DNA of 64,000 nt from Citrobacter sedlakii NBRC 105722. GTDB lineage: Bacteria > Pseudomonadota > Gammaproteobacteria > Enterobacterales > Enterobacteriaceae. Shown one piece after another: positions 36,732-49,545 of this stretch (positions within the stretch are counted from its first letter, which is position 1; each line of letters begins with the position of its first letter). The position numbers were made by a program, and so were the translations under genes. A model generated the notes under the pieces. The model was given only the letters and a program-made list of their open reading frames with translations, was not told the origin of the DNA and ran no database searches. The DNA is taken from NCBI RefSeq assembly GCF_000759835.1, contig NZ_BBNB01000010.1:124001-188000 (forward strand), written 5' to 3'.

Positions 36732-39083
36732 GTGGCGCAGGCAGGTTTTATTTTAACCCGACACTGGCGGGATACGTCGCAGGGAACAGAGGTCTCATTC
36801 TGGCTGGCTACAGACAGCGGACCTTTGCAGGTGACGCTTGCCCCTCAGGAATCCGTCGCCTTTTTCCCAGAACAGCAGACGCCACGGGTAAAATCACTTC
36901 TGGCCGCCGAAAACGGCTATCGCCTGGCGCCGCTTCGTCTCAGAGATTTTCATCGCCAACCGGTGTCTGGGCTTTATTGCCGTTCGCACCGACAGCTAAT
37001 GCGTCTGGAAAAGCTGCTGCGGGAAAATGGCGTCACGGTGTACGAAGGCGATGTGCGTCCGCCAGAGCGTTACCTGATGGAACGGTTTATCACCTCCCCG
37101 GTGTGGGTAGAAGGCGAAGCGCGTCACGGCGCAATCGTCAATGCGCGGATAAAGCCGCATCCTGACTATCGTCCGCCGCTGAAATGGCTCTCACTGGATA
37201 TCGAAACTACCCGCCACGGCGAACTGTATTGTATTGGCCTGGAAGGCTGCGGCCAGCGCACCGTGTATATGCTTGGCCCGGCGAACGGCGACGCTTCCAC
37301 GCTCGACTTCCAGCTTGAGTACGTCGCCAGCCGCCCACTGCTTCTGGAAAAGTTGAATGAATGGATTGCCCGCTATGACCCGGACGTTATCATCGGCTGG
37401 AATGTCGTGCAGTTCGATCTGCGCATGCTGCAAAAGCACGCCGAGCGCTACCGCGTTCCGCTGCGCTTTGGCCGCGACAACAGCGAACTGGAATGGCGCG
37501 AGCACGGGTTTAAAAATGGCGTATTCTTCGCTCAGGCCAGAGGTCGACTCATTATCGATGGCATAGAAGCGCTGAAGTCAGCCTTCTGGAACTTCTCGTC
37601 ATTTTCCCTTGAGGCCGTCTCGCAGGAATTACTCGGCGAAGGCAAGTCGATTGATAACCCGTGGGATCGTATGGATGAAATCGACCGCCGGTTCGCTGAA
37701 GACAAACCCGCGCTCGCCACCTACAACCTGAAAGACTGCGAGCTGGTCACCCGGATCTTCCATAAAACCGAGATTATGCCGTTTCTGTTGGAACGCGCCA
37801 CGGTCAATGGTTTACCTGCCGATCGCCACGGCGGTTCGGTCGCTGCCTTTGGACACCTCTATTTCCCGCGAATGCATCGGGCAGGTTATGTTGCGCCCAA
37901 TCTCGGCGAGGTTCCCCCGCACGCCAGTCCAGGCGGCTACGTGATGGATTCACGCCCCGGGTTGTACGACTCTGTGCTGGTGCTGGATTACAAAAGCCTG
38001 TATCCGTCAATTATCCGCACCTTTTTGATCGACCCGGTGGGTCTGGTCGAAGGGATGGCGCACCCGGATCCCGTGCACAGCACCGAAGGTTTCCTTGATG
38101 CCTGGTTTTCACGGGAAAAACACTGTCTGCCAGAGATCGTGACAACGATCTGGCAAGGTCGCGACGAAGCCAAACGTCAGGGGAATAAACCGCTTTCCCA
38201 GGCGCTCAAAATCATTATGAATGCCTTTTACGGCGTGCTCGGCACCACCGCCTGTCGATTCTTCGATCCCCGGCTGGCCTCGTCAATTACCATGCGTGGT
38301 CATGCGATCATGCGCCAGACCAAAGCGCTGATTGAAGCGCAAGGTTATGATGTGATCTATGGCGACACAGACTCCACGTTTGTCTGGCTGAAACGCGCCC
38401 ACAGTGAAGCAGACGCGGCGGAAATTGGCCGCTCGCTGGTTGATCACGTCAACGCCTGGTGGAAGCAGGAACTGCAACGGCAAAACCTCAACAGCGCGCT
38501 TGAGCTGGAGTATGAGACGCATTTTTGCCGCTTTTTGATGCCGACCATTCGTGGTGCGGATACCGGCAGTAAAAAGCGCTATGCCGGGCTTATCCAGGAA
38601 GGCGATGCGCAACGGATGGTCTTTAAAGGGCTGGAGACCGTACGTACCGACTGGACGCCGCTCGCGCAGCAGTTCCAGCAGGATCTGTACCTGCGAATTT
38701 TCCGACATGAACCCTATCAGGACTACGTGCGGGAAACGATCGCTAAACTGATGGCCGGTGAGCTTGACGATCGGCTGGTTTACCGCAAGCGGCTGCGTCG
38801 TCCGCTAAGCGAATACCAGCGCAACGTTCCGCCGCATGTCCGCGCGGCGCGGCTGGCGGATGAAGAAAACCTGAAGCGGGGTCGTCCAGCGCAATACCAG
38901 AACCGTGGCACCATAAAGTACGTCTGGACGATTAACGGCCCGGAGCCGCACGATTACCAACGTTCGCCGCTGGATTACGAGCATTACCTGACGCGCCAGC
39001 TGCAGCCCGTCGCTGAAGGTATCCTGCCTTTCATCGACGATAATTTTGCTACACTACTGACAGGACAATTAGGGTTATTTTGA
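36732..39083 (+). CDS. polB: DNA polymerase II
   Basis: PolB is the SOS-induced family B polymerase for replication restart and lesion bypass. It is 783 aa from a GTG at 36732, as in E. coli. The N-terminal 3'-5' exonuclease has DIETT (D156, E158), an [10 protein letters not shown] block and YNLKDCELV. The polymerase domain has [10 protein letters not shown] (D419) and YGDTDS (D545, D547). All catalytic acids are present. Confidence 0.98.
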   Translation: MAQAGFILTRHWRDTSQGTEVSFWLATDSGPLQVTLAPQESVAFFPEQQTPRVKSLLAAENGYRLAPLRLRDFHRQPVSGLYCRSHRQLMRLEKLLRENGVTVYEGDVRPPERYLMERFITSPVWVEGEARHGAIVNARIKPHPDYRPPLKWLSLDIETTRHGELYCIGLEGCGQRTVYMLGPANGDASTLDFQLEYVASRPLLLEKLNEWIARYDPDVIIGWNVVQFDLRMLQKHAERYRVPLRFGRDNSELEWREHGFKNGVFFAQARGRLIIDGIEALKSAFWNFSSFSLEAVSQELLGEGKSIDNPWDRMDEIDRRFAEDKPALATYNLKDCELVTRIFHKTEIMPFLLERATVNGLPADRHGGSVAAFGHLYFPRMHRAGYVAPNLGEVPPHASPGGYVMDSRPGLYDSVLVLDYKSLYPSIIRTFLIDPVGLVEGMAHPDPVHSTEGFLDAWFSREKHCLPEIVTTIWQGRDEAKRQGNKPLSQALKIIMNAFYGVLGTTACRFFDPRLASSITMRGHAIMRQTKALIEAQGYDVIYGDTDSTFVWLKRAHSEADAAEIGRSLVDHVNAWWKQELQRQNLNSALELEYETHFCRFLMPTIRGADTGSKKRYAGLIQEGDAQRMVFKGLETVRTDWTPLAQQFQQDLYLRIFRHEPYQDYVRETIAKLMAGELDDRLVYRKRLRRPLSEYQRNVPPHVRAARLADEENLKRGRPAQYQNRGTIKYVWTINGPEPHDYQRSPLDYEHYLTRQLQPVAEGILPFIDDNFATLLTGQLGLF

Positions 39084-39202
39084 CGCGTGACGAATCCGCC
39101 GCCATCCATTACCATAGCGCCCTTTCCATTCCTGGACCCAAATAATCTTGCTGCCCACTTAGCGACTATCCCGATAGGCGCCAGGCATGGCGGCAGGGTC
39201 GT

Positions 39203-39330
39203 TATACTCACCATAATTCGAGTGACGGGCTGGCGACGACGCCGCAAAACCGCAGACGCTTCCTGAGGGTAAGTGACGGGAGTGAGCGAGTCGCGCCAAC
39301 GCATCTGCAGCCTGAAGTATGTCGAGTATT
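39203..39330 (+). repeat. ERIC repeat between polB and rapA (diverged)
   Basis: The segment runs from TATACTCACCATAATTCGAG through GGTAAGTGACGGGAGTGAGC and CGCCAACGCATCTGCAGCC to TGAAGTATGTCGAGTAT. These align with ERIC landmarks (TATACTCTAAATAATTCGAG, AAGTAAGTGACTGGGGTGAG, CTTGAAGTATGACGAGTATA). Length is about 128 bp; the middle of the left arm is diverged. It ends 33 bp before rapA. The rest of 39084-39363 shows no gene. Confidence 0.85.
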
Positions 39331-39363
39331 GCCTGCAATTAAAGATATAGAGCCGAACAAAAT

Positions 39364-42270
39364 ATGCCTTTTACACTTGGTCAACGCTGGATCAGCGATA
39401 CAGAAAGCGAACTGGGACTTGGAACCGTTGTCGCCATGGATGCGCGTACCGTCACCCTGCTTTTCCCTTCTACCGGCGAAAACCGTTTGTATGCGCGCAG
39501 TGACTCCCCTGTAACCCGCGTGATGTTCAACCCTGGCGATACCATTACCAGCCACGAAGGCTGGCAGCTGCAAATCGATGAAGTAAAAGAAGAAAACGGT
39601 TTGCTCGCCTACATTGGCACCCGTCTGGACACCGAAGAAAGCGGCGTAATGCTGCGCGAAGTCCTGCTGGACAGCAAACTGGTGTTCAGTAAACCCCAGG
39701 ATCGCCTGTTTGCCGGACAAATCGATCGCATGGACCGCTTTGCGTTGCGCTACCGCGCGCGTAAATTTCAGAGCGAGCAGTACCGCATGCCGTGGAGCGG
39801 CCTGCGCGGCCAGCGTACCAGCCTGATTCCACACCAGCTAAACATCGCCCATGACGTGGGTCGCCGCCATGCGCCACGCGTTCTGCTGGCGGATGAAGTC
39901 GGTTTAGGCAAAACCATTGAAGCCGGCATGATCCTTCATCAACAACTGCTGTCCGGCGCGGCGGAGCGCGTACTTATTATCGTACCCGAAACCTTACAGC
40001 ATCAGTGGCTGGTTGAGATGCTGCGCCGTTTCAACCTGCGCTTCGCCCTGTTCGATGATGAGCGTTACGCCGAAGCGCAACACGATGCTTACAACCCGTT
40101 TGAAACGGAACAGTTAGTGATCTGCTCGCTCGATTTCGCCCGCCGTAACAAACAGCGCCTGGAGCATCTGTGCGACGCCGAATGGGATCTCATGGTCGTT
40201 GACGAAGCGCACCATCTGGTCTGGAGCGAAGACGCGCCAAGCCGCGAGTATCTGGCGATTGAGCAACTGGCAGAACGCGTGCCTGGCGTTCTGCTGCTGA
40301 CCGCCACCCCGGAGCAACTGGGGATGGAAAGCCACTTTGCCCGTTTACGTTTACTCGATCCGAGCCGCTTCCACGACTTCGCCCAATTTGTCGAAGAACA
40401 GAAGAACTACCGCCCGGTCGCCGACGCCGTCGCCATGCTGCTGGCAGGTAACAAACTCAGCAATGACGAACTGAATATGTTGGGCGAGCTTATCGGCGAG
40501 CAGGATATTGAGCCGCTGCTGCAAACGGCAAACAGCGACCGCGACGGCGCGCAAAGTGCCCGACAGGAACTGGTCTCCATGCTGATGGACCGCCACGGCA
40601 CCAGCCGCGTCCTGTTCCGTAACACCCGTAACGGCGTGAAAGGCTTTCCGAAACGCGAGCTGCATACCATTAAGTTGCCGCTGCCGACGCAGTATCAGAC
40701 GGCGATTAAAGTGTCCGGCATCATGGGCGCCCGCAAAAACGCGGAAGACAGAGCGCGCGACATGCTGTATCCGGAACAAATTTATCAGGAGTTTGAAGGC
40801 GATACCGGCACCTGGTGGAACTTCGACCCGCGCGTTGAATGGCTGATGGGCTATCTGACCAGCCATCGCTCGCAAAAAGTACTGGTCATCTGCGCCAAAG
40901 CGACCACCGCTCTGCAACTGGAACAGGTGCTGCGTGAACGCGAAGGCATCCGCGCCGCCGTGTTCCACGAAGGCATGTCGATTATTGAACGCGACCGCGC
41001 CGCCGCCTGGTTTGGCGAAGAAGACAGCGGCGCCCAGGTGCTGCTGTGCTCTGAAATCGGTTCTGAAGGTCGTAACTTCCAGTTTGCCAGCAACCTGGTG
41101 ATGTTTGATCTACCGTTTAACCCGGACCTGCTGGAGCAGCGTATTGGTCGTCTCGACCGTATTGGTCAGGCCCACGATATTCAGATCCACGTGCCTTTCC
41201 TGGAAAAAACCGCCCAGTCGGTGCTGGTACGCTGGTATCACGAAGGACTGGACGCGTTTGAACATACCTGCCCGACCGGCCGCGCCATTTACGATGCGGT
41301 CTACAACAACCTGATTGGTTACCTGGCGGCGCCGGAAGAGACGGACGGATTCGACGATCTGATCAAAACCTGCCGTGAGCAGCATGAGGCGCTAAAAGCA
41401 CAGCTGGAACAGGGGCGCGACCGCCTGCTGGAGATCCATTCCAACGGTGGCGAGAAAGCGCAGCAACTTGCCGAAAGCATTGAAGAGCAGGATGACGACA
41501 CCAGTCTGATCGCCTTTGCCATGAACCTGTTTGATATCGTCGGCATTAACCAGGACGATCGCGGTGAAAACCTGATTGTGCTGACGCCGTCCGACCATAT
41601 GCTGGTGCCGGACTTCCCGGGCCTACCGGAAGATGGCTGCACCATCACCTTTGAACGTGATGTGGCGCTGTCGCGGGAAGACGCGCAGTTTATAACCTGG
41701 GAGCATCCGCTGATTCGTAACGGCCTGGATCTGATCCTCTCCGGCGATACCGGCAGCAGCACCATTTCGCTGCTGAAGAACAAGGCGCTGCCGGTCGGCA
41801 CGCTGTTGCTGGAACTGGTATACGTCGTCGAGGCGCAGGCACCGAAGCAGCTTCAGCTTAACCGCTTCCTGCCGCCGACGCCGGTGCGCCTGTTGCTGGA
41901 TAAAAACGGTAATAACCTGGCCGCGCAGGTGGAGTTCGAAACCTTCAACCGTCAGTTGAGCGCCGTTAACCGTCACACCGGCAGCAAACTGGTTAATGCG
42001 GTGCAGCAGGATGTGCATGCGATTCTGCAACAGGGCGAAGCGCAGGTTGAGAAATCTGCCCGTGCGCTGATTGACGCCGCGCGTCATGAAGCTGATGAAA
42101 AACTGTCGGCAGAACTTTCGCGTCTGGAAGCGCTGCGCGCCGTCAATCCAAACATCCGCGACGATGAGCTGGCGGCGATTGAGAGCAACCGTCAGCAGGT
42201 GCTGGAAAGCCTGAACCAGGCCGGATGGCGACTTGATGCGTTACGTCTGATTGTCGTTACGCATCAGTAA
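39364..42270 (+). CDS. rapA: RNA polymerase-associated ATPase RapA
   Basis: RapA (HepA) is a Swi2/Snf2-type ATPase that binds RNA polymerase and recycles it after transcription. It is 968 aa, the E. coli length. The Walker A loop GLGKT is at residues 180-184 and the DEAH box at 280-283, with the second helicase lobe ending in [12 protein letters not shown]. Two N-terminal Tudor-like domains precede the ATPase core. An ERIC element lies immediately upstream. Confidence 0.98.
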   Translation: MPFTLGQRWISDTESELGLGTVVAMDARTVTLLFPSTGENRLYARSDSPVTRVMFNPGDTITSHEGWQLQIDEVKEENGLLAYIGTRLDTEESGVMLREVLLDSKLVFSKPQDRLFAGQIDRMDRFALRYRARKFQSEQYRMPWSGLRGQRTSLIPHQLNIAHDVGRRHAPRVLLADEVGLGKTIEAGMILHQQLLSGAAERVLIIVPETLQHQWLVEMLRRFNLRFALFDDERYAEAQHDAYNPFETEQLVICSLDFARRNKQRLEHLCDAEWDLMVVDEAHHLVWSEDAPSREYLAIEQLAERVPGVLLLTATPEQLGMESHFARLRLLDPSRFHDFAQFVEEQKNYRPVADAVAMLLAGNKLSNDELNMLGELIGEQDIEPLLQTANSDRDGAQSARQELVSMLMDRHGTSRVLFRNTRNGVKGFPKRELHTIKLPLPTQYQTAIKVSGIMGARKNAEDRARDMLYPEQIYQEFEGDTGTWWNFDPRVEWLMGYLTSHRSQKVLVICAKATTALQLEQVLREREGIRAAVFHEGMSIIERDRAAAWFGEEDSGAQVLLCSEIGSEGRNFQFASNLVMFDLPFNPDLLEQRIGRLDRIGQAHDIQIHVPFLEKTAQSVLVRWYHEGLDAFEHTCPTGRAIYDAVYNNLIGYLAAPEETDGFDDLIKTCREQHEALKAQLEQGRDRLLEIHSNGGEKAQQLAESIEEQDDDTSLIAFAMNLFDIVGINQDDRGENLIVLTPSDHMLVPDFPGLPEDGCTITFERDVALSREDAQFITWEHPLIRNGLDLILSGDTGSSTISLLKNKALPVGTLLLELVYVVEAQAPKQLQLNRFLPPTPVRLLLDKNGNNLAAQVEFETFNRQLSAVNRHTGSKLVNAVQQDVHAILQQGEAQVEKSARALIDAARHEADEKLSAELSRLEALRAVNPNIRDDELAAIESNRQQVLESLNQAGWRLDALRLIVVTHQ

Positions 42271-42281
42271 CGGAGCTGAAG

Positions 42282-42941
42282 ATGGGAATGGAGAACTACA
42301 ATCCGCCGCAGGATCCCTGGCTGGTGATTCTGTACCAGGATGAACACATTATGGTGGTCAACAAGCCGAGCGGCTTGTTGTCCGTGCCGGGGCGTCTTGA
42401 CGAGCATAAAGACAGCATCATGACCCGCATCCAGCGCGACTATCCACAGGCAGAGTCGGTGCACCGACTGGATATGGCCACCAGCGGCGTGATTGTCGTT
42501 GCGTTAACCAAAGCGGCGGAACGTGAACTGAAGCGCCAGTTTCGCGAGCGCGAGCCAAAAAAACAGTACGTCGCGCGGGTGTGGGGACATCCTCAGCCCG
42601 CCGAGGGGCTGATTGATCTACCGCTTATTTGTGACTGGCCAAACCGGCCAAAGCAGAAGGTCTGCTACGAGACAGGTAAAGCGGCGCAGACCGGGTATGA
42701 AGTGGTGGACTATGCGGCGGATAACAGCGCCCGCGTGGTGCTCAAACCCATCACCGGACGCTCGCATCAGCTTCGTGTCCATATGCTGGCGCTCGGTCAT
42801 CCGATCCTCGGCGATCGCTTTTACGCCACCCCGGAAGCGCTGGCAATGGCGCCGCGACTGCTGTTGCACGCCGAAACGCTCACCATTACCCATCCCGCTT
42901 ACGGCAACAGCATGACGTTTAAAGCGCCTGCCGATTTTTAA
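42282..42941 (+). CDS. rluA: Dual-specificity pseudouridine synthase RluA
   Basis: RluA makes pseudouridine at 23S rRNA position 746 and tRNA position 32. It is 219 aa, the E. coli length. The catalytic motif HRLDMATSG places the nucleophilic aspartate at D64; the GRSHQLRVHM motif follows. It starts 11 bp after rapA and probably shares its transcript. Confidence 0.98.
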   Translation: MGMENYNPPQDPWLVILYQDEHIMVVNKPSGLLSVPGRLDEHKDSIMTRIQRDYPQAESVHRLDMATSGVIVVALTKAAERELKRQFREREPKKQYVARVWGHPQPAEGLIDLPLICDWPNRPKQKVCYETGKAAQTGYEVVDYAADNSARVVLKPITGRSHQLRVHMLALGHPILGDRFYATPEALAMAPRLLLHAETLTITHPAYGNSMTFKAPADF

Positions 42942-42955
42942 CTGTGCTTATGTGC

Positions 42956-42984
42956 TTACCGGATGGCGCTGCGCCATCCGGTAA
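42956..42984. terminator. Perfect palindrome between rluA and djlA (REP-like, bidirectional)
   Basis: TTACCGGATGGCG and CGCCATCCGGTAA flank a CTG centre, giving a perfect 29-bp palindrome. It fills the 48-bp gap between the convergent genes rluA and djlA. The GGATGGCGCTGCGCCATCC core is typical of enteric REP palindromes and probably serves as a transcript end in both directions. Confidence 0.75.
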
Positions 42985-42989
42985 ACGAC

Positions 42990-43802
42990 TCACTTAAATC
43001 CTTTCTGGTCTTTGATTAATTCATATGCTTTCTGAATTTCCTGCGCTTTCTGCTTCGCCATCTCCATCATTTCTGGCGGTAACCCTTTAGCGACCAGTTT
43101 GTCCGGGTGATGTTCGCTCATGAGCTTACGGTAAGCGCGTTTGATGGTGGTTGCATCATCAGAGGGCTTCACCCCCAGCACGTTACAGGCGTCCTCCAGC
43201 GTCGGACCGCGCTGCGTCTGCTGCCAGCCACCGCCGGATTGCTGCTGGTAACCACCGCCAAACTGCGCGCCGCCCTGCATCATACGCAGGAATTGCTCAA
43301 ACTGAACGCGGGAAATGCCCAGCTCTTCGGCAATCACATACAGCACTTCGCGTTCGTTCGGGTGCAGCGAGCCGTCGGCAAATGCCGCCTGGATTTGAAT
43401 CTCCAGAAACATACGAATCAGGTCGAAACGACCAAAACAGACGCTACGAAACTGCCGCATTTTTTCACGCAGTGGGTAATTGTCTGATTTTCCGACGCGG
43501 AACGCGTTTTGCGCCGCAGATCGCGATTCGCCATGTAAATTCATTCGATCCATAAGCACATTTGCCACATGGATATCCGCTTCGGTCACCCGTCCTTTTG
43601 ATTTCGTTAAGTGCCCCATCACCTCAAAGGTAGTGGCAAAAAACAGCGCCTGACGTTCACGCTGGTTGGCAAACCACGCCATTTTTCGGCTGCGTGCTTT
43701 GTCAAACATATGGCCGATTAACAGCCCGAGAACCACGCCCCAGAAGCCGCCGCCCATCATCAGAGCCACGGCCACGCCAATAATTTTTCCCCAGTACTGC
43801 AT
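42990..43802 (-). CDS. djlA: Membrane-anchored DnaJ-like co-chaperone DjlA
   Basis: DjlA is a DnaK co-chaperone anchored in the inner membrane. It is 270 aa (E. coli 271) from the ATG at 43802 ([18 protein letters not shown]). A single N-terminal membrane segment of about residues 5-30, rich in glycine, is followed by a TerB-like central domain and a C-terminal J domain with the HPD motif (SEHHPDKLV). A Gly/Gln-rich linker ([14 protein letters not shown]) precedes the J domain. Confidence 0.96.
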   Translation of the reverse strand: MQYWGKIIGVAVALMMGGGFWGVVLGLLIGHMFDKARSRKMAWFANQRERQALFFATTFEVMGHLTKSKGRVTEADIHVANVLMDRMNLHGESRSAAQNAFRVGKSDNYPLREKMRQFRSVCFGRFDLIRMFLEIQIQAAFADGSLHPNEREVLYVIAEELGISRVQFEQFLRMMQGGAQFGGGYQQQSGGGWQQTQRGPTLEDACNVLGVKPSDDATTIKRAYRKLMSEHHPDKLVAKGLPPEMMEMAKQKAQEIQKAYELIKDQKGFK

Positions 43803-44057
43803 AAACTCCCCAATTTGTCTCACGCCTGGTGAGGTTATGTCCCGCAAAATAAGCCGCTTTTTACCGTTTCACGGCAACGGTCAATTGTGGGACATCGCCT
43901 ATAATTTGCATTATCATACCTGTCATTCACAGCCGTGACTAACACCACAGACGCTATCCCGGCAGGATTAACACTAGCACTACGAACATGAGTAAGTTAG
44001 GCTGTGGCGGTTTGTCACGCGCGACGCTACTGATGATGGAACAATAAAATACAACGT

Positions 44058-46397
44058 ATGAAAAAACGTATTCCCACCCTCCTGGCCACCATGATTGCCA
44101 CCGCCCTGTACAGTCAGCAGGGTCTGGCAGCCAGCCTCGCCTCACAATGTATGTTGGGCGTGCCAAGCTATGACCGTCCTCTGGTACAGGGCGAGACGAA
44201 TGAACTCCCTGTCACCATTAATGCCGATCATGCGAAAGGAAATTATCCCGATGACGCGGTGTTTAGCGGCAATGTGGACATCATGCAGGGCAACAGCCGT
44301 CTGCAGGCCGATGAGGTGCAGTTGCATCAGAAAGCCGCGCCAGGCCAGCCTGAGCCAGTACGCACCGTCGATGCGCTCGGTAACGTCCATTACGACGACA
44401 ACCAGGTGATCCTCAAAGGGCCGAAGGGCTGGGCAAACCTGAACACGAAAGATACCAACGTCTGGGAAGGTGATTACCAGATGGTGGGCCGTCAGGGCCG
44501 CGGTAAAGCCGACCTGATGAAACAGCGCGGTGAAAACCGCTATACCATCCTTGAGAACGGCAGCTTCACCTCCTGTCTGCCGGGTTCTGATACCTGGAGC
44601 GTGGTCGGTAGCGAAGTGATCCACGACCGTGAAGAACAGGTTGCGGAAATCTGGAACGCCCGCTTTAAAGTGGGTCCGGTTCCGATTTTTTACAGCCCGT
44701 ACCTGCAATTGCCGGTGGGGGATAAGCGTCGCTCAGGTTTCCTGATCCCGAACGCGAAGTACACGTCGAAAAACTATTTCGAGTTCTATCTTCCTTATTA
44801 CTGGAACATCGCGCCGAATATGGACGCGACCATCACGCCGCACTACATGCACCGTCGCGGCGGGATAATGTGGGAGAACGAATTCCGCTATCTGACGCAA
44901 GCGGGCGCAGGCCTGATGGAGTTCGACTATCTGAACTCTGACCGCGTCTATGACGATGAGCATCCCAAAGACGATAACTCGCGCCGCTGGCTGTTTTACT
45001 GGCAGCATTCCGGGGTGATGGATCAGGTGTGGCGCTTCAATGTCGACTACACCAAAGTCAGCGACTCCAGCTACTTTAACGATTTCGACAATAAGTACGG
45101 TTCCAGTACCGACGGTTACGCCACGCAGAAATTCAGCGTCGGTTACGCGGTAGAAAACTTCGACGCCACCGTGTCGACCAAGCAGTTCCAGGTCTTTAGC
45201 GATCAAAATAACAGTAGTTACTCCGCAGAGCCTCAGCTGGACGTTAACTACTATAAGAATGACGTCGGTCCGTTTGACACCCGTATCTACGGCCAGGCTG
45301 TGCATTTTGTCAACACCAAAGACAACATGCCGGAAGCGACGCGTTTGCACCTGGAGCCCACCATCAATCTGCCGCTGTCAAACAAGTGGGGAAGCCTCAA
45401 CACCGAAGCGAAACTGATGGCGACACACTACCAGCAAAAGAACCTCGAGAATTATCCGCAATATGATGATTCGGTGAACCGCGTTATGCCGCAGTTCAAG
45501 GTTGACGGCAAAATGGTATTCGAACGTGATATGAACATGCTCGCGCCGGGATACACCCAGACGCTGGAGCCGCGCGCGCAGTATCTGTACGTACCGTATC
45601 GCGATCAGAGCAAAATTTACAACTATGACTCCTCTTTGCTGCAGTCTGACTATACCGGTCTGTTCCGCGATCGCACCTATGGCGGCCTGGACCGTATCGC
45701 TTCGGCGAATCAGGTCACGACCGGCGTCACATCCCGCGTATATGATGACGCGGCGGTTGAACGTTTTAACGTTTCTGTTGGTCAAATCTACTATTTCACC
45801 GAGTCTCGCACCGGCGATGACAACATTAAGTGGGAGAATGATGACCAAAAAGGCTCTCTGGTATGGGCAGGCGACACATACTGGCGTATTTCTGAGCGCT
45901 GGGGACTGCGTGGCGGTATTCAGTACGATACCCGTCTGGACAGCGTCGCGACCAGCAGTTCCAGTATCGAATACCGTCGCGACGAAGACCGCCTGGTACA
46001 GTTGAACTACCGTTACGCCAGCCCGGAGTATATCCAGGCTACGCTGCCGAGTTACTACTCGACGGCTGAGCAGTACAAAAACGGTATCAACCAGGTGGGC
46101 GCTGTCGCCAGTTGGCCGATCGCCGACCGCTGGTCTGTCGTTGGCGCTTACTACTACGATACCAACGTGAATAAACCTGCCGACCAGATGTTAGGTCTGC
46201 AATATAACTCCTGCTGTTACGCGATCCGCGTCGGTTACGAGCGTAAGCTGAACGGCTGGGAAAACGAAAAAGAACACGCGGTATATGACAATATCATTGG
46301 ATTCAACATCGAACTTCGCGGTCTGAGCTCCAACTACGGTCTCGGCACGAAAGAGATGCTGCGCTCCAACATATTGCCGTATCAAAGCACTCTGTAA
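44058..46397 (+). CDS. lptD: LPS-assembly outer-membrane protein LptD
   Basis: LptD (Imp) inserts lipopolysaccharide into the outer leaflet of the outer membrane with LptE. It is 779 aa (E. coli 784). The signal peptide is about 24 residues ([20 protein letters not shown]...). An OstA/LptA-like periplasmic domain is followed by a C-terminal beta-barrel. The four cysteines of the two inter-domain disulfides are present: C31, C173, C719 and C720. It is first of the lptD-surA-pdxA-rsmA-apaGH cluster. Confidence 0.97.
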   Translation: MKKRIPTLLATMIATALYSQQGLAASLASQCMLGVPSYDRPLVQGETNELPVTINADHAKGNYPDDAVFSGNVDIMQGNSRLQADEVQLHQKAAPGQPEPVRTVDALGNVHYDDNQVILKGPKGWANLNTKDTNVWEGDYQMVGRQGRGKADLMKQRGENRYTILENGSFTSCLPGSDTWSVVGSEVIHDREEQVAEIWNARFKVGPVPIFYSPYLQLPVGDKRRSGFLIPNAKYTSKNYFEFYLPYYWNIAPNMDATITPHYMHRRGGIMWENEFRYLTQAGAGLMEFDYLNSDRVYDDEHPKDDNSRRWLFYWQHSGVMDQVWRFNVDYTKVSDSSYFNDFDNKYGSSTDGYATQKFSVGYAVENFDATVSTKQFQVFSDQNNSSYSAEPQLDVNYYKNDVGPFDTRIYGQAVHFVNTKDNMPEATRLHLEPTINLPLSNKWGSLNTEAKLMATHYQQKNLENYPQYDDSVNRVMPQFKVDGKMVFERDMNMLAPGYTQTLEPRAQYLYVPYRDQSKIYNYDSSLLQSDYTGLFRDRTYGGLDRIASANQVTTGVTSRVYDDAAVERFNVSVGQIYYFTESRTGDDNIKWENDDQKGSLVWAGDTYWRISERWGLRGGIQYDTRLDSVATSSSSIEYRRDEDRLVQLNYRYASPEYIQATLPSYYSTAEQYKNGINQVGAVASWPIADRWSVVGAYYYDTNVNKPADQMLGLQYNSCCYAIRVGYERKLNGWENEKEHAVYDNIIGFNIELRGLSSNYGLGTKEMLRSNILPYQSTL

Positions 46398-46449
46398 TAG
46401 ATTGATTTACCACGTAATCCGCAGTGCGGTTAATTGAAATGGAAAAAGT

Positions 46450-47736
46450 ATGAAGAACTGGAAAACGCTGCTTCTCGGTATCGCCATGATCGCGAATACC
46501 AGTTTCGCTGCCCCGCAGGTGGTCGATAAAGTCGCAGCCGTTGTAAATAACGGTGTGGTGCTGGAAAGCGACGTTGATGGCTTAATGCAGTCTGTCAAAC
46601 TGAACGCGAGTCAGGCCGGTCAACAGCTTCCGGACGACGCCACGCTGCGTCACCAGATCCTGGAACGTCTGATTATGGACCAGATCGTCCTGCAGATGGG
46701 TCAGAAGATGGGCGTAAAAATCTCTGATGAGCAGCTTGATCAGGCGATTGCCAATATCGCCAAACAGAACAACATGACGCTGGATCAAATGCGTAGCCGC
46801 CTGGCCTACGACGGGTTGAACTATTCGACCTACCGTAACCAGATCCGTAAAGAGATGATCATTTCTGAAGTGCGCAACAACGAAGTGCGCCGTCGTGTCA
46901 CTATTCTGCCGCAGGAAGTCGAGGCGCTGGCGCAGCAGGTGGGCAACCAGAACGATGCCAACACCGAGCTGAACCTCAGCCATATCCTGATCCCGCTGCC
47001 GGAAAATCCGACCTCTGACCAGGTGAATGAAGCGGAAGCGCAGGCGCGCTCGATTGTCGATCAGGCGCGTAACGGCAATGACTTCGGCAAACTGGCGATT
47101 ACCTACTCTGCTGACCAGCAGGCGCTGAAAGGCGGCCAGATGGGCTGGGGTCGTATTCAGGAACTGCCAGGCATTTTCGCTCAGGCGCTGAGCACTGCGA
47201 AGAAAGGCGACGTGGTTGGCCCGATTCGCTCCGGGGTAGGTTTCCACATCCTGAAAGTGAACGATATGCGTGGTCAGAACCAGAGCATTTCGGTGACCGA
47301 AGTTCATGCCCGTCACATTCTGCTGAAGCCGTCGCCAATCATGACCGATCAGCAGGCTCGCCAGAAACTTGAGCAGATTGCGGCAGACATTAAGAGCGGG
47401 AAAACCACCTTTGCCGCCGCAGCGAAAGAGTTCTCCCAGGATCCGGGTTCCGCCAACCAGGGCGGCGATTTGGGCTGGGCTGCGGCAGATATTTTCGATC
47501 CGGCCTTCCGCGATGCGTTAACCCGTCTGAACAAAGGCCAGATGAGCACGCCGGTACACTCTTCCTTCGGCTGGCATCTGATCGAACTGCTGGACACGCG
47601 TAACGTCGATAAAACCGACGCCGCGCAAAAAGATCGCGCTTACCGCATGCTGATGAACCGTAAGTTCTCGGAAGAAGCGGCAACCTGGATGCAGGAACAG
47701 CGCGCCAGCGCCTACGTTAAAATCCTGAGCAATTAA
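46450..47736 (+). CDS. surA: Periplasmic chaperone/peptidyl-prolyl isomerase SurA
   Basis: SurA escorts outer-membrane proteins, including LptD, across the periplasm. It is 428 aa. A 20-residue signal peptide ends ANTSFA before APQV; the N-terminal chaperone region is followed by two parvulin domains (LSHILIPLP and ARHILLKPS mark their starts) and a C-terminal helix. Its TAA shares one base with the pdxA ATG. Confidence 0.98.
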   Translation: MKNWKTLLLGIAMIANTSFAAPQVVDKVAAVVNNGVVLESDVDGLMQSVKLNASQAGQQLPDDATLRHQILERLIMDQIVLQMGQKMGVKISDEQLDQAIANIAKQNNMTLDQMRSRLAYDGLNYSTYRNQIRKEMIISEVRNNEVRRRVTILPQEVEALAQQVGNQNDANTELNLSHILIPLPENPTSDQVNEAEAQARSIVDQARNGNDFGKLAITYSADQQALKGGQMGWGRIQELPGIFAQALSTAKKGDVVGPIRSGVGFHILKVNDMRGQNQSISVTEVHARHILLKPSPIMTDQQARQKLEQIAADIKSGKTTFAAAAKEFSQDPGSANQGGDLGWAAADIFDPAFRDALTRLNKGQMSTPVHSSFGWHLIELLDTRNVDKTDAAQKDRAYRMLMNRKFSEEAATWMQEQRASAYVKILSN

Positions 47737-48725
47737 TGACGGTTGCTCAACGCGTTGTCATTACTCCCGGCGAACCCGCCGGGATCGGCCCGGATCTGGT
47801 GGTTCAACTGGCGCAACGCGACTGGCCGGTTGAACTGGTCGTTTGCGCCGACGCCGCGATGTTAACAGACCGGGCAAACCAGCTCGGTCTACCGCTTTCC
47901 CTCCTCCCTTATTCTCCCGATACGCCAGCCAAAGCTCAGACCGCCGGTACGCTGACATTGCTGCCGGTGGCGTTGCGCGCGCCGGTCATCGCAGGACAGC
48001 TCACCGTGGAAAACGGTGAATATGTCGTGCAGACGTTGGCGCGCGCCTGTGACGGCTGCCTGGAGGGAGAATTCGCCGCGCTGATTACCGGCCCGGTGCA
48101 CAAGGGCGTTATTAACGATGCGGGCATCCCGTTTACCGGGCACACCGAGTTTTTTGAAGCACGTTCGCAGACACAAAAAGTCGTGATGATGCTGGCCACT
48201 GAAGCGCTGCGCGTCGCGCTGGCAACCACGCATTTGCCGCTTCGTGACGTCGCCGATGCCATTACGCCTGCGCTGCTTCATGAAGTGATCGGCATTTTGC
48301 ATCACGATTTACGCACCAAATTCGGTGTCGCCGAGCCGCGGATCCTGGTCTGTGGCCTGAATCCACATGCCGGTGAAGGCGGCCACATGGGAACCGAAGA
48401 GATCGACACGATCGTTCCGGTGCTGGATACGCTGCGCGCTCAGGGGATGAAACTGACCGGCCCGTTGCCCGCAGATACGCTGTTTCAGCCGAAATATCTG
48501 CAACATGCGGACGCGGTGCTGGCAATGTACCACGATCAGGGTCTCCCCGTGCTAAAATACCAGGGATTTGGCCGCGGGGTGAATATCACGCTGGGCCTGC
48601 CCTTTATCCGTACGTCGGTAGACCACGGCACTGCCCTTGAACTGGCGGGCCGGGGCGACGCTGACGTCGGCAGTTTTATTACGGCGCTTAATCTCGCCAT
48701 CAAAATGATTGTTAATACCCAATGA
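47736..48725 (+). CDS. pdxA: 4-hydroxythreonine-4-phosphate dehydrogenase
   Basis: PdxA is an NAD-dependent, metal-requiring enzyme of pyridoxal phosphate synthesis. It is 329 aa, the E. coli length. The N-terminal [12 protein letters not shown], the central GHTEFFEA and the metal-site [10 protein letters not shown] blocks are present. It overlaps rsmA as ATGA. Confidence 0.98.
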   Translation: MTVAQRVVITPGEPAGIGPDLVVQLAQRDWPVELVVCADAAMLTDRANQLGLPLSLLPYSPDTPAKAQTAGTLTLLPVALRAPVIAGQLTVENGEYVVQTLARACDGCLEGEFAALITGPVHKGVINDAGIPFTGHTEFFEARSQTQKVVMMLATEALRVALATTHLPLRDVADAITPALLHEVIGILHHDLRTKFGVAEPRILVCGLNPHAGEGGHMGTEEIDTIVPVLDTLRAQGMKLTGPLPADTLFQPKYLQHADAVLAMYHDQGLPVLKYQGFGRGVNITLGLPFIRTSVDHGTALELAGRGDADVGSFITALNLAIKMIVNTQ

Positions 48726-49543
48726 ATAATCGAGTCCATCAGGGCCACTTAGCCCGTAAACGCTTCGGGCAAAACTTTCTCAACGATCAGTTTGTGATCG
48801 ACAGCATTGTTTCCGCCATCAACCCGCAAAAGGGTCAGGCGATGGTTGAAATCGGCCCCGGTCTGGCCGCGCTGACGGAGCCGGTTGGCGAACGTCTTGA
48901 CCAACTGACGGTTATTGAACTTGACCGCGATCTGGCAGCGCGTCTGCAAACCCATCCGTTTCTGGGACCAAAGCTGACCATTTATCAGCAGGATGCCATG
49001 ACGATGAACTTCGGCGAACTGGCGGAGAAAATGGGCCAACCGCTGCGCGTGTTCGGCAACCTGCCGTATAACATCTCCACGCCGCTGATGTTCCACCTGT
49101 TTAGCTATACTGATGCCATTGCCGACATGCACTTTATGTTGCAGAAGGAAGTGGTCAATCGTCTGGTTGCAGGACCCAACAGTAAAGCGTATGGTCGATT
49201 AAGCGTCATGGCGCAGTATTACTGCAACGTGATCCCGGTGCTTGAAGTGCCGCCGTCCGCCTTCACGCCGCCGCCTAAAGTCGATTCCGCCGTGGTGCGC
49301 CTGGTGCCGCATGCGACGATGCCGTATCCGGTCAACGATATTCGCGTGTTAAGCCGCATCACCACCGAAGCGTTTAACCAGCGCCGTAAAACGATTCGCA
49401 ACAGCCTCGGCAATCTGTTCAGCGTCGAGGTTCTGACGGAGCTGGGCGTCGACCCGGCGATGCGAGCGGAAAATATCTCTGTCGCGCAGTATTGCAAGAT
49501 GGCGAACTATCTGGCCGAAAACGCGCCGTCGAAGGAGAGCTAA
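48722..49543 (+). CDS. rsmA: 16S rRNA (adenine1518/1519-N6)-dimethyltransferase
   Basis: RsmA (KsgA) dimethylates A1518 and A1519 of 16S rRNA late in small-subunit assembly. It is 273 aa. The SAM-binding motif [10 protein letters not shown] and the catalytic NLPYNIST motif are present. It overlaps pdxA by 4 bp and ends 2 bp before apaG. Confidence 0.98.
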   Translation: MNNRVHQGHLARKRFGQNFLNDQFVIDSIVSAINPQKGQAMVEIGPGLAALTEPVGERLDQLTVIELDRDLAARLQTHPFLGPKLTIYQQDAMTMNFGELAEKMGQPLRVFGNLPYNISTPLMFHLFSYTDAIADMHFMLQKEVVNRLVAGPNSKAYGRLSVMAQYYCNVIPVLEVPPSAFTPPPKVDSAVVRLVPHATMPYPVNDIRVLSRITTEAFNQRRKTIRNSLGNLFSVEVLTELGVDPAMRAENISVAQYCKMANYLAENAPSKES

Positions 49544-49545
49544 GC

